Part shown: positions 33,241 through 41,705 of the stretch, one piece after another | Position numbering within the stretch: position 1 is the first letter of the stretch | Layout: each line of letters starts with the position of its first letter | Source: Verrucomicrobiales bacterium | GTDB lineage: Bacteria; Verrucomicrobiota; Verrucomicrobiia; Verrucomicrobiales; V1-33 | Direction: 5' to 3' | Length of the DNA stretch: 47,579 nt | NCBI GenBank assembly: GCA_028293125.1 | Contig: JAQGPJ010000101.1 | Coordinates: 1 to 47,579, forward strand | Notes under the pieces: generated by a model | What the model was told of the DNA's origin: nothing | Seen by the model: the letters and a program-made list of their open reading frames with translations, nothing else | Database searches by the model: none | Position numbers and translations under genes: made by a program

Positions 33241-34252
33241 ATGTGGAAAAGAGGATGAAACCCAGCGCCCCGGCGCACCTGCTGAGCGAAAGCCGGCCCG
33301 GTGTCCCTTCCAGCCACACACACAGCTTCAGGATCGAGTTCACCGGCTGCCAGGCTCCGGCACGGAAAGCCTGTGCGGTGCGGTTCTGAAAGGGAGCCAT
33401 TTCCGCGGAGGATATGAAAGAGGGATAAGGAGGGGCATGAAAGCCTCTATGATTCCCCCGGATGCACATCCAGCATAAATTGTAATTTGGCAGTGTTGTA
33501 TCTTATGGAATTTCATGAGAGCTGACCCGCTTTCCCGTGAAGCAGGGTCAGACGCCTGCGATCTCCCGCCATTGCCCACCGCATCCTTTTCACCGCCGCT
33601 CAAAGCTGCCGGCATCGGGGCTGGTGTTGCCGGAGGGGAGGCGGGCCGGCTCCGGGCAGCATCACTGCTGGTTCCCCGGAGCCGGCATTACTACCATCCA
33701 CACTACCGGGACCATCACGTCCGGCAGGATATGGAAAGCTGCCTTTCCCGGGCCTGCGAGCCTTCGGGACATGAAAAACGCGGATGCATCCATTGCGTCA
33801 TCCTGCGTGTTCGAGTGCCCCGCCGGCTTCGGGGCTATAGCGGCTGAATGATCGGGGAAAGCCGCGGGCGGCGGGTGACGGATCATCACGGGCCGCCATC
33901 TGTTTCCGGGGCCGGTGCACTGATTGCGTGCGGAACAGAAATGATCAATTCCCGGCCCATAGCCGCAGCCGCCGGCCGGGCGGTGCGCTTCCAGGTGCAG
34001 GATGCGATGCTGCCGGGCAGGACAAATGCGGCTGCACCCAACATCCACGTCATGCGGGCATTGCGGAGGAAGGAATCCTGCCAGCGTATCCTCCGCCTGG
34101 GATTCCGGTCAGCGGCATGAAGATTCTTTTCAACAGCCGCCGCGCGGGCAGGACGGCCGGAAACTCTTTTGTGGAGGCCTGTGGCCATGGGAATGTATCT
34201 GGACTGGGTGGAACCGCGCGGCAGGAGCGCGGAAAGGCGGGCACCGGTGCTC
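33241..34252. other. About 1 kb without a supported gene
   Basis: Several overlapping frames exist on both strands. The best is a minus-strand 55-codon frame from 34063 that begins like a lipoprotein (VLPGSIASC), but its body is unconvincing. A plus-strand His-rich stretch (SRHYYHPHYRDHHV, near 33680-33720) could be the end of a lost protein. Nothing is firm enough to call. Confidence 0.35.
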
Positions 34253-34750
34253 CTATGCCGGGACCGCATCAGGGTTTTGGATATAGGACACGACCACCGA
34301 GGGCAGATTGTCCCTTATCCACGCCGCCATCCGCTCCTCATCACGGATGATTCTTCGGCAGACCTCCGCCACCTGGGGCTCATCGATCTCCCTCGCCGCG
34401 GTCTCAATGGCGCGGTAGCAGGCGATTTCAAAATGCTCCTTGGCGTATGTTGCCAGCAGGTCCTTGACACGCTCATCCTGGGCAAACTTCGTGCTCATCC
34501 ACTTGACGGTTTCCCCCGCTTCGGCAAGACCGGTTTTAAGCATGGAGGTGCCTGCCCCAAGGGTTTCAAGGCAGGTTTTCACCGCCTCGGCATGCTGGCG
34601 GGTTTCTGTCAGATGGCGGGCCGCCATTCCACGCACAGCCGGGTGAAGATTTTTGTTCTCTGCTTGTTTGCCGAGGGCAATTTCAAGACCGCGCTCCATG
34701 GCGTAGGCATCGCGGAACCAGTCCGTAATAGTTTCCAGATTGGTGCTCAT
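34253..34750 (-). CDS. DUF892 (YciF-like) ferritin-like protein
   Basis: The product has 165 residues, entirely helical. It follows the DUF892 plan of a four-helix bundle with carboxylate/His metal positions. Helix 1 is TDWFRDAYAMERGLEIAL, helix 2 has HLTETRQHAEAVKTCLETLG (E-x-x-H pattern), helix 3 has ATYAKEHFEIACYRAIETAA (E-H) and helix 4 has CRRIIRDEERMAAWIRDNLP (E-E). Family members such as E. coli YciF are linked to general stress and may form dinuclear iron sites. It is monocistronic on the minus strand; the start at 34750 fits the family length. Confidence 0.85.
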   Translation of the reverse strand: MSTNLETITDWFRDAYAMERGLEIALGKQAENKNLHPAVRGMAARHLTETRQHAEAVKTCLETLGAGTSMLKTGLAEAGETVKWMSTKFAQDERVKDLLATYAKEHFEIACYRAIETAAREIDEPQVAEVCRRIIRDEERMAAWIRDNLPSVVVSYIQNPDAVPA

Positions 34751-35176
34751 ACTTTCTAAAGGTTACTGTAAGTTGGATTCCGGTGGCCCGCAGGCCGGTT
34801 ATAACAGCAGCATGGGAAGGGCCGGAAGGTTTGCCGGAGAGTGTCGGCGTCAGGAGCGGCTCCAGTGGCGCACAATGCAGGATCCCGGCCCTCAGGCCGC
34901 GCGGAATGCCGGTGAGGAGTGCCGGAGGCGCGGACTGTCCCTATAGAATGGGGTTGCCGCCGGGCAGGACCCTTTGGGACCGTGCATCCTTGTTTCTGTT
35001 ACAGAGCTGGACCCCGATTTTTCAAAGGCCCGTTTTAAGCATCCCGCAGCTTGGGTAAAACCCAGGAGACACCATAGACCCGGCATGGGCCTGGGGAAAA
35101 AGTCGTCGGATAACCACTTTTTGGCAGAGCCCTGGGGAGTCTCCGGAAATGGCCTGCTCTGCCGCTTGGGCGGGCT
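34751..35176. other. Non-coding stretch
   Basis: About 430 bases upstream of the DUF892 gene and downstream of the hydrolase gene; nothing recognised. Confidence 0.35.
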
Positions 35177-36010
35177 TTAAACGAATCTGCCATGGTCCGG
35201 AACCGCCACTTCGGCGAAACTGTCCACAAGCCGCTGAAGCCCGCGGGTCAGCTCCTCCCCCTGCATGGCATGCCCATGGCCCGGGACGAGCACCTGAGGC
35301 TGGAGCTCCTGGAGGGTTCTTACGGAGGTCTCCGCAGCTGTCCAATCCGTGGTCAGGTAAACCGGCGGCCCGCAAACCTCCCTTTTCTGAAAGAGAACCC
35401 GGTAGAGGGAGTCCTGCCTCACGGTGATGACCGCATCCCCCGGGACAAGCGTCCGGTCACCGGCCCGGAACAGGGCAATCTGGCCGGGCGAATGCCCTGG
35501 GACGTGCAGCCATCTCCATTCAGGCAGGCCCGGAACCGCTCCACCCTCGGGCAATGGTTCGAGCGCCGGGGATATATCGACCGGCTCAATGGGGTAAAGG
35601 GATGAAAGCTTCGCCAGCAGCCCCCCCTCCACAGAGGTGTCGGGCTCCGGATAGCTCTGTTTACCGGTCAGAAAGGGAAACTCCAGCGGGTGGGCGTAAA
35701 CGGGAACTGCCCATTGCTCAAGCAGATGAACAATGCCGCCGACATGGTCAAAGTGTCCATGGGTCAGAATGACCGCTTTCGGCCTAGCGCCTTTGCCGAA
35801 CAGCTTTTCGGCGGTGGAAAGGATTTCCCCGCCGCATTTCGGCATTCCGGTGTCCACCAGCACCCAGCCGGAGGGGGACTCTATGAAAACAACGTTCACG
35901 ATCTGATTGGTGTACAGATGAACGCCAGTGCTCACCTGCTGCTCCAGATTGCCGCTTGAGATTGAGGTTACAGGGAGATATTTGCTGTCACCGGACTCCT
36001 TCAGTTTCAT
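35177..36010 (-). CDS. Metallo-beta-lactamase-fold hydrolase
   Basis: The product has 277 residues. The metal-binding motifs of the MBL superfamily are complete: ILTHGHFDHVGG (82-93; His84, His86, Asp88, His89), LHVPGHSPGQIAL (His173), VPGDAVI (Asp192) and a last His in VLVPGHGHAMQGEE near residue 245. The front (IVNVVFIESPSGWVLVDTGM) is typical. This type covers lactonases, glyoxalase II-like enzymes and general hydrolases; the long PVYLTTDWTAAE insert before the last strand is common in hydrolases of the UlaG/YflN kind. The exact substrate is unknown. There is no signal peptide, so it is cytoplasmic. Confidence 0.9.
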   Translation of the reverse strand: MKLKESGDSKYLPVTSISSGNLEQQVSTGVHLYTNQIVNVVFIESPSGWVLVDTGMPKCGGEILSTAEKLFGKGARPKAVILTHGHFDHVGGIVHLLEQWAVPVYAHPLEFPFLTGKQSYPEPDTSVEGGLLAKLSSLYPIEPVDISPALEPLPEGGAVPGLPEWRWLHVPGHSPGQIALFRAGDRTLVPGDAVITVRQDSLYRVLFQKREVCGPPVYLTTDWTAAETSVRTLQELQPQVLVPGHGHAMQGEELTRGLQRLVDSFAEVAVPDHGRFV

Positions 36011-36894
36011 GGGATCGATTGGGGGGTTGAGTTGGATCGCTGGGCCCGATGGCTCCTAGCCCTGTCGGGAGTGCTGGATTGACGAGGTGCTCCGCATACC
36101 ATCCTCTGGTGAAATAAGGATCCGCAGCGTTGGAGGAGTAAATAATTCAGACCGGCTGTGCCAAACCGCCGCCTAGAGATTTATAATGATAACCAACAGG
36201 CCGGGATGATGGATGCCCAAAAATCCTGAACTGCAGGATGGATTTTCAAAAGCACCGCGGGACGCTTTCCAAAGTTCTTCTGGGAAATCGCCTTGACGGC
36301 CGGGCGGGCCCCGTACGGAGCTTTACAAAAAGCCTGTATTGGGGGCATGGCAAAGGCGTTTTCCACCTGATGCCGGATTTCAGCAGCAGGACAAAAGTGA
36401 TTATTTCCCTCCCGCCATGCCGCAGAGGCGGCCTTCTGATTGCGCATTGAATTAAAATTTTAAAAAATTACGGGACAGTCGATCATCAGCAGTGACAAGT
36501 TGTTGAGAAGGAAGCCCGAAGGAAACTGGATCTCAGCCAGGCAGGAGCCGCCAAAACATGGGGGAGTGCCGCTTAACACGCTGATCTGCTGGGAAAACAA
36601 CCGGCGCAATCCCTCCGCCTTCACACGGGCAATGCTCAATCATCTTCTGAATGGCATCCTCGGCCGGACACATCCTCGCCCGGCACCAGTATTCCGGAGA
36701 GGAGCCCTGACATTTGCCCGGCAGCAGCCCGCTCCTGCCAAAAGGCGCTCAAATTCCTCCAAAGATAAATTTCCACCAAGATGGTGGCCACCAGTTCAAA
36801 GACGCAGAATATTCGAAAGATCATAAGGTTCTGCCCGCGGAGAGAGGCCCGTCAATTTTTGCGGCTTCGGCTCTCCGCAAAGCGTTACACAGGC
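36011..36894. other. About 880 bases without a supported gene, upstream of ku
   Basis: No ORF with coherent composition. A minus-strand 62-codon frame (36636-36824) starts with a hydrophobic helix (IFCVFELVATILVEIYL) divergently to ku, but it ends in random-looking sequence. An AT-rich patch near 36446-36470 (AATTAAAATTTTAAAAAATT) is a candidate promoter region. Confidence 0.35.
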
Positions 36895-37746
36895 ATGAGA
36901 CCCATCTGGAAAGGCTCCGTCAGCTTCGGCTTGGTGAACATTCCAATCACACTCTTTCCGGCGACGAAACGGGAGGAGCTGAAGTTCCATCAGCTGCGGG
37001 ATTCGGACCTCAGCCCCATCAACTACAAACGCGTGGCCGAGGCCGATGGAAAAGAGGTGCCTTGGGAGAATATTGTGAAGGGCTACGAGTATGAAAAGGG
37101 CAAATACGTGGTGCTCAAGCCCGAGGATTTCGAGAGGGTGGATATTGAGGCCACGCAGTCGGTGGTGATCCAAGCCTTCGTGAGTCTGGATGAGGTGAAC
37201 CCGCTGCTTTTTTACAAACCGTATTTCATGGAGCCTCAGAAGGGGGCTGACCATGCCTATGTCCTGCTGCGGGAGGCATTGGAGGCGTCGGGGAAGATCG
37301 GGATTTCAAAGGTCGTCATCAAGACGCGGGAGTATCTGGCGGCGGTCAAGCCGCAGGGGGACGGCCTCATGCTGGAGCTGATGCACTTCGCGGAGGAGCT
37401 GCTGGAGCTTTCGGAATTCCGCGTTCCCAGACAGACCACTGCCGGCAGGAGGGAGATGGCCATGGCCAAGGATCTGATTGCCAGCATGACGGAGAAATGG
37501 GATCCCGACGCTTGGAAGGATGAGTATCATGAGGATTTGGAAAAGATGGTCCAGGAGAAAATCAAACAGGGGGACAAAAGACCCGCCGCCAAAGCCAAAG
37601 CCAGGCCCGCCACGAAGATTATCGATCTTCTTTCCGTCCTGCAGGAGAGCCTCAAGACGGGCAAGTCCCCCCAGAAGACTCCCGACAAAAAGGTTGCCGC
37701 CAAAAAAACCAAGGCTAAAACGGCTGCAAAGCGGAAGGCTGGCTGA
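36895..37746 (+). CDS. ku: Ku homodimeric DNA end-binding protein (NHEJ)
   Basis: Ku slides onto broken double-stranded DNA ends and recruits LigD. The product has 283 residues from the ATG at 36895 (MRPIWKGSVSFGLVNIPITL), the classical bacterial Ku start; the frame is open 38 codons further up, without conservation. Landmarks are KFHQLRDSDLSPINYKRVAE, GYEYEKGKYVVLKPEDFERV, PLLFYKPYFMEPQKGADHAY, VVIKTREYLAAVKPQGDGLM and LELMHFAEELLELSEFRVP. Residues from about 225 on form the bacterial C-terminal extension, ending in a Lys/Ala-rich tail (KKVAAKKTKAKTAAKRKAG) that in other Ku proteins tunes DNA sliding and ligase stimulation. ligD follows 76 bases downstream. Confidence 0.96.
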   Translation: MRPIWKGSVSFGLVNIPITLFPATKREELKFHQLRDSDLSPINYKRVAEADGKEVPWENIVKGYEYEKGKYVVLKPEDFERVDIEATQSVVIQAFVSLDEVNPLLFYKPYFMEPQKGADHAYVLLREALEASGKIGISKVVIKTREYLAAVKPQGDGLMLELMHFAEELLELSEFRVPRQTTAGRREMAMAKDLIASMTEKWDPDAWKDEYHEDLEKMVQEKIKQGDKRPAAKAKARPATKIIDLLSVLQESLKTGKSPQKTPDKKVAAKKTKAKTAAKRKAG

Positions 37747-37822
37747 AGCCACCGGCCCCCGCCGCATCTGAATGCGGACAGTTAAGGACACCGGCATTCA
37801 CCCAAGCGCCCAGCCCTGACGG

Positions 37823-40384
37823 ATGTCAAAGAAGCAATCAGTCACGGTGGACGGCAGGGAGCTGGTCCTGTCGAATCTGGACAAGGTCCTTTTTCCGGAG
37901 TGCGGATTCACCAAGGGGGAGGTGATTGGCTATTACTCCGCCGCCGCGGAGACCATTCTGCCGCACCTCGCGGGCCGCCCGCTGACCCTGAAACGCTTCC
38001 CCGACGGCGTCGCGGGGGAATTTTTTTATGAAAGGAATGCGCCGTCTCATACTCCGGACTGGGTGGAGCGGTTCACCGCCACCCGCAGCGGCGGGGAGGC
38101 GGTCACCGATTATATTCTTTGCAATGACCGCGCCACACTGCTCTGGGCCACCAATCTGGGGGATATCGAAAAACACGTCCTTCCGGCCCGGGTCCCCGAT
38201 CTGGACTGTCCGACCTCCATGGTGTTCGACCTCGACCCCGGAGAGCCCGCCACCCTCCTCGACTGCTGCCGCACCGGGCTGCATCTGAAGGGCCTGTTTG
38301 AAACCTTGGGCCTGGAATGTTTTCCCAAGGTTTCGGGCTCCAGGGGACTGCACCTGACTGTGCCCCTGAACACGCCCGCAAGTTACGGGGTTGTCCAGCC
38401 CTTCGCTGAAACCGTGGCCCGGCTGGTCACGCAGCAGCTTCCGGAAAGCGTGGTCAGCGATATGGCCAAAACTCTCCGGCGCGGGAAAGTCCTCATCGAC
38501 TGGAGCCAGAACTCGGACTTCAAAACCACGGTATGTGTCTACGCCATGAGGGCCAAACACGGGGAGCCGTTCATCTCCATGCCGGTCACATGGGAGGAGG
38601 TGGCCCGCGCCGCCAAAAGCGGAAAAACCAAAGGCCTTCTCTTCACACCCAAAGCGGCCATCGCCCGGATCGGCCGCATGGGTGACCTCTTCGGGCCGGT
38701 GCTCATCCTCCGTCAGGAACTGCCCGAAGCCTTTACTGCCGCCCTCGGCGCCGCACCCCTGAAGAAGCCGCGCGGAGCCAAAAGGGTAAAGGATAAAAGC
38801 CTCCGGGAATACGAATCCAAACGCGACCATGCGCGGACACCGGAGCCGGAGGCGGAAACCACGCCCCCGGACAGGATCGCAGGCCGGGGAGCCCACCGTT
38901 TCGTCATTCAAAAGCACGAGGCCAGCCACACCCACTATGATTTCCGTCTGGAAATGGAGGGAGTGCTCCGTTCATGGGCGGTGCCCAAGGGACCGCCCGC
39001 TGAACTGAGGCAGACGCGGCTGGCCATGCATGTGGAAGATCATCCTCTGGCGTATGAGAACTTTGAGGGAACCATCCCCAAGGGCAATTATGGGGCCGGA
39101 ACGGTGATGGTCTGGGACCGGGGGACCTATGAGGACCAGACCGGCGACCCGGCGGGGGCTTTTCATGCCGGAAAGCTGCACCTGACCCTTACTGGAAAGA
39201 AGCTGAACGGGGAGTGGATCCTCGTGAAGGACCGGCGGGACGGGGAGGGAAACCGCTGGCTGCTGATCAAGGCCGGGGAATCCATGGCTCCGCTCTCCGC
39301 CAAACAGGATGACACCTCCGTGATCAGTGGCCGGTCCATGCGCCGGATCGCGGTTGACGGTGATGCCCAGTGGGAGAGCGGCGGTGTCGTTCAGAGTCCG
39401 CCGCCGAAGAAGCGGACGGCGCGGAAAAAGGCCCCATCCCCCAGCTTTATCGAACCCATGCAGTGCCAACCGGTGACCGCCCTGCCGGAGGGGGAGGAGT
39501 GGACCTATGAGGTCAAGTTTGATGGATACCGCTGTCTGGCCGTTAAAACCGGACGCCGCGCCAGTCTCATCTCAAGGAATGGGAAATCCCTCAATGTGCG
39601 CTTTCCGGCCTTGGTGAAAGCCATCCGTGCCCTTGAGGGCGGGTTCATGATCGACGGGGAGGTGGTGGCGTTGGACGCGGAGGGCCGTCCCTCATTCCAG
39701 CTGCTTCAGAACAGTCGCGGAAAGCATGCGGCAGTCTTTTTCTATGCTTTCGACCTGCCGCATGCCAACGGCCAGCCCTTGGCGGAGCTGACGCTTTCCG
39801 AGCGCCGCGCGCGGCTGGAGGCATTTCTTGGGATCCCCGATGATCCTGTCCGGCTTTCCGCGATCCTGCCCGGCAAGGCGGCACAGGTTCTCCAAGCGGT
39901 CCGGCAGCTCGGTCTTGAGGGAGTAGTGGCGAAACGGCTGAACTCGGTTTATGAGGCGGGGGAGCGCACCGGGGCCTGGGTCAAGTGCCGGACGAGCCCC
40001 GGACAGGAATTTGTGATTGGCGGATACGTGCCTGGAGCGCGCGGGTTTGACTCCCTTCTGATCGGAGTGTTTGAGGGCCGGGAACTGATGTACTGCGCCA
40101 AGCTGCGCAATGGATTTGTCCCCCGCGTCCGGGAGGAGATTTTCGCCCGGCTTCAAACGCTAGGCACTGCCGAATGCCCTTTCGCAAATCTTCCGGAGCC
40201 TAGGAGCGCCGCCGCTGAGACTGTCCGCATGACCGCCGCAAAAATGAGGGAGTGCCGGTGGGTGAGACCGGAGCTGGTCTGCCAGGCCGCCTTCGCCTCA
40301 TGGACAGACCGTGGACGGTTGCGCCACGTCAGCTTTGCAGGCTTGCGGGACGACAAGCCCGCCAAAGCGGTGGTCAGGGAATGA
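37823..40384 (+). CDS. ligD: Multifunctional NHEJ DNA ligase LigD
   Basis: The product has 853 residues, with domains in the order polymerase-phosphoesterase-ligase, as in Mycobacterium LigD and unlike the PE-LIG-POL order of Pseudomonas. The POL domain (about 1-300) contains the catalytic FDLDP (Asp136, Asp138) and KVSGSRGLHLTVPL. The PE domain (about 355-500) contains KHEASHTHYDFRLE (His365, His371, Asp373, Arg375) and AMHVEDHPLAY (His403), the residues that trim 3' ends. The ATP-dependent LIG domain (about 540-853) has the adenylated Lys565 in YEVKFDGYR, then DGEVVALDAEGRPSF, EGVVAKRLNSVYEAGERTGA and WVKCRTSPGQEFVIGGY. It fills, trims and seals ends brought together by Ku. The linkers at 312-350 and 524-540 are Lys/Pro-rich. 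Confidence 0.97.
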   Translation: MSKKQSVTVDGRELVLSNLDKVLFPECGFTKGEVIGYYSAAAETILPHLAGRPLTLKRFPDGVAGEFFYERNAPSHTPDWVERFTATRSGGEAVTDYILCNDRATLLWATNLGDIEKHVLPARVPDLDCPTSMVFDLDPGEPATLLDCCRTGLHLKGLFETLGLECFPKVSGSRGLHLTVPLNTPASYGVVQPFAETVARLVTQQLPESVVSDMAKTLRRGKVLIDWSQNSDFKTTVCVYAMRAKHGEPFISMPVTWEEVARAAKSGKTKGLLFTPKAAIARIGRMGDLFGPVLILRQELPEAFTAALGAAPLKKPRGAKRVKDKSLREYESKRDHARTPEPEAETTPPDRIAGRGAHRFVIQKHEASHTHYDFRLEMEGVLRSWAVPKGPPAELRQTRLAMHVEDHPLAYENFEGTIPKGNYGAGTVMVWDRGTYEDQTGDPAGAFHAGKLHLTLTGKKLNGEWILVKDRRDGEGNRWLLIKAGESMAPLSAKQDDTSVISGRSMRRIAVDGDAQWESGGVVQSPPPKKRTARKKAPSPSFIEPMQCQPVTALPEGEEWTYEVKFDGYRCLAVKTGRRASLISRNGKSLNVRFPALVKAIRALEGGFMIDGEVVALDAEGRPSFQLLQNSRGKHAAVFFYAFDLPHANGQPLAELTLSERRARLEAFLGIPDDPVRLSAILPGKAAQVLQAVRQLGLEGVVAKRLNSVYEAGERTGAWVKCRTSPGQEFVIGGYVPGARGFDSLLIGVFEGRELMYCAKLRNGFVPRVREEIFARLQTLGTAECPFANLPEPRSAAAETVRMTAAKMRECRWVRPELVCQAAFASWTDRGRLRHVSFAGLRDDKPAKAVVRE

Positions 40385-40438
40385 GGAAGTCCACCGGAAG
40401 GGCGTTTCCCATGAAGGCGGCGGAGCGTATGAAGCATT

Positions 40439-40828
40439 ATGCCTCTCATCTCCCAGCTGGTGCACCATCCCGCTTTTCTCTCGGAGGTCGTGGAGGCCAT
40501 CCGCCAGCAGGTGCTCGGAGCCCTCATCCATGACCACGGCATTGAGGGCACCGTGACGGATTACCGACTGACAACAGCCTTGGATTTTCAACCGGCGGAG
40601 TGCGTGGGAACGACCTGCAGCATTGCCTTTTCCGGCAGGGGGGAGGCCACGGGAACCGGCCCGGGGCCGCAGACAAACTCACCGGTGACCTTCCTCACGG
40701 AAAGGCCCCTTCTGGGATATGTGGACGTTGCCTGGCCGGAGGGCTCCAAAGCGGGAACCCGGGAGGAGTTTCAGGCGCTTTACGCGTCCATGGTTTTTGA
40801 TATACGCGTGGAGTCCGCCGGATTTTAG
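40439..40828 (+). CDS. Hypothetical protein downstream of ligD
   Basis: The product has 129 residues: MPLISQLVHHPAFLSEVVEA, then VLGALIHDHGIEGTVTDYRL, a middle beta-rich part (FQPAECVGTTCSIAFSGRG), PLLGYVDVAWPEGSKAGTRE and a helical end (FQALYASMVFDIRVESAGF). It is soluble, with no export signal. It lies 54 bases after ligD on the same strand and could be co-transcribed with the repair genes. No family was recognised and no repair role can be claimed. Confidence 0.5.
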   Translation: MPLISQLVHHPAFLSEVVEAIRQQVLGALIHDHGIEGTVTDYRLTTALDFQPAECVGTTCSIAFSGRGEATGTGPGPQTNSPVTFLTERPLLGYVDVAWPEGSKAGTREEFQALYASMVFDIRVESAGF

Positions 40829-40916
40829 TAAGCCCGATCAAGGATTTTTCCAATGCGGAAGCCATGGGATTGGACCCAGCTGGTGCCGTGGCGGTCACGG
40901 GAGTCGTTTGCCGGCT

Positions 40917-41537
40917 TCACTTCACAGATGGCTTATGATTGAGAACCTGATCTTTGGTGCTGGCCGCGATGGCCATGACCTGATCAATAAGTTCCTTTTT
41001 AATCTTAAGTTCCTCGAGGGTTTTCTGAAGATGCTCCGCCACAGCGTTGAAGTGAACCTCACTCAGGCCAGGAATGTTCTCATGCGCCTCGCGCAGATTT
41101 TTGCCTGTCCATGGCAACGGGCCTCCGAAGGCGGCGGAGAGAAACTCATTCTGTTTCCGGCGCTGTTTGTTCATGTTGATGTCCTCGAAGAAGCCGTTGA
41201 TGCGGTCATCAGCCAGAACTTTCACATAAAATAGATCGATGGCGGCGTTCATGGCCGCTTTGCCTCCAAGTTTTTGATACAGGCTGTTGGCCCGGTCCGC
41301 ATTCCACTTAGTGCGGCTGGCCTCATCAGCGAACGCGTAAGTCCGGTCCTCATAGATGACCGTGATTTTAGGATCGGCAGGTTTTCCCGTAACCGGGCAG
41401 ATGGTGTTAATGGCGGGCTTTTCAACCTTTGGGGAATTCACTGCGGGAACATTGGAGGAGGTATCCGCAGCGGTGCTGGCGAGGGGTGCGAGACTAAGGA
41501 CGAAACAGGGGATGATAAGGATTGAGATGCGGTTCAT
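40917..41537 (-). CDS. Secreted YHS-like / truncated hemoglobin (TrHbN) fusion
   Basis: The product has 206 residues from the ATG at 41537. The longer frame (to 41606) would run through the NsrR operator, so this start is preferred. Residues 1-23 are a signal peptide (ISILIIPCFVLSLAPLASTAA). Residues about 44-84 resemble a YHS-type metal domain (TICPVTGKPADPKITVIYED and RTYAFADEASRTKW, with one Cys). Residues 86-200 form a group 1 truncated globin: LYQKLGGKAAMNAAIDLFYV (B9-B10 Phe-Tyr at 103-104), DDRINGFFEDINM, FLSAAFGGPLPWTGKNL and REAHENIPGLSEVHFNAVAE with proximal His152. TrHbN proteins with Tyr-B10 typically oxidise NO to nitrate. Export of such a globin is unusual. It is divergent from nsrR. 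Confidence 0.85.
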   Translation of the reverse strand: MNRISILIIPCFVLSLAPLASTAADTSSNVPAVNSPKVEKPAINTICPVTGKPADPKITVIYEDRTYAFADEASRTKWNADRANSLYQKLGGKAAMNAAIDLFYVKVLADDRINGFFEDINMNKQRRKQNEFLSAAFGGPLPWTGKNLREAHENIPGLSEVHFNAVAEHLQKTLEELKIKKELIDQVMAIAASTKDQVLNHKPSVK

Positions 41538-41586
41538 GTGGTTGGTTCTGATGGCGCAGGCCGATGAGAAGAGAGACAATGCTTTA

Positions 41587-41609
41587 AAGATGCATTTCCA
41601 ATACATCTT
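41587..41609. promoter_or_regulatory. NsrR-type operator
   Basis: AAGATGCATTT (41587-41597), one spacer base, then CAATACATCTT (41599-41609): an 11-1-11 inverted repeat with nine of eleven paired positions. This is the layout and sequence of the known NsrR consensus (arms of AAGATGYATTT type). It sits 50 bases before the globin start and about 100 bases before nsrR, so it can govern the globin promoter and perhaps autoregulate nsrR. Confidence 0.8.
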
Positions 41610-41653
41610 TCAGAAAACCGCATTCTGAGCGGTCGCACTGCCGAGCTTGCAAT

Positions 41654-41692
41654 CGCCGGGGTTCCGCCTGAATGGGGCGGAGAACCCCGGCG
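41654..41692 (+). promoter_or_regulatory. Strong leader hairpin in front of nsrR
   Basis: CGCCGGGGTTCCGCC (41654-41668) pairs with GGCGGA plus ACCCCGGCG (41676-41692) across a 7-base loop, with a 2-base bulge on the 3' side. The 15-bp GC-rich stem ends 13 bases before the nsrR ATG, inside the probable 5' untranslated region. No T-run follows, so it is not a terminator. It could limit ribosome access or stabilise the transcript (inference). Confidence 0.7.
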
Positions 41693-41705
41693 GCAACCCC
41701 TGCGA

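Noticed and set aside
33886-34063. Minus-strand 55-codon frame that begins like a lipoprotein (VLPGSIASC)
   Set aside because: The body is low-complexity and the frame has no ribosome-binding site; kept only as a remark.
36636-36824. Minus-strand 62-codon frame with one membrane helix, divergent from ku
   Set aside because: C-terminal half is random-looking and no homologue was recognised.
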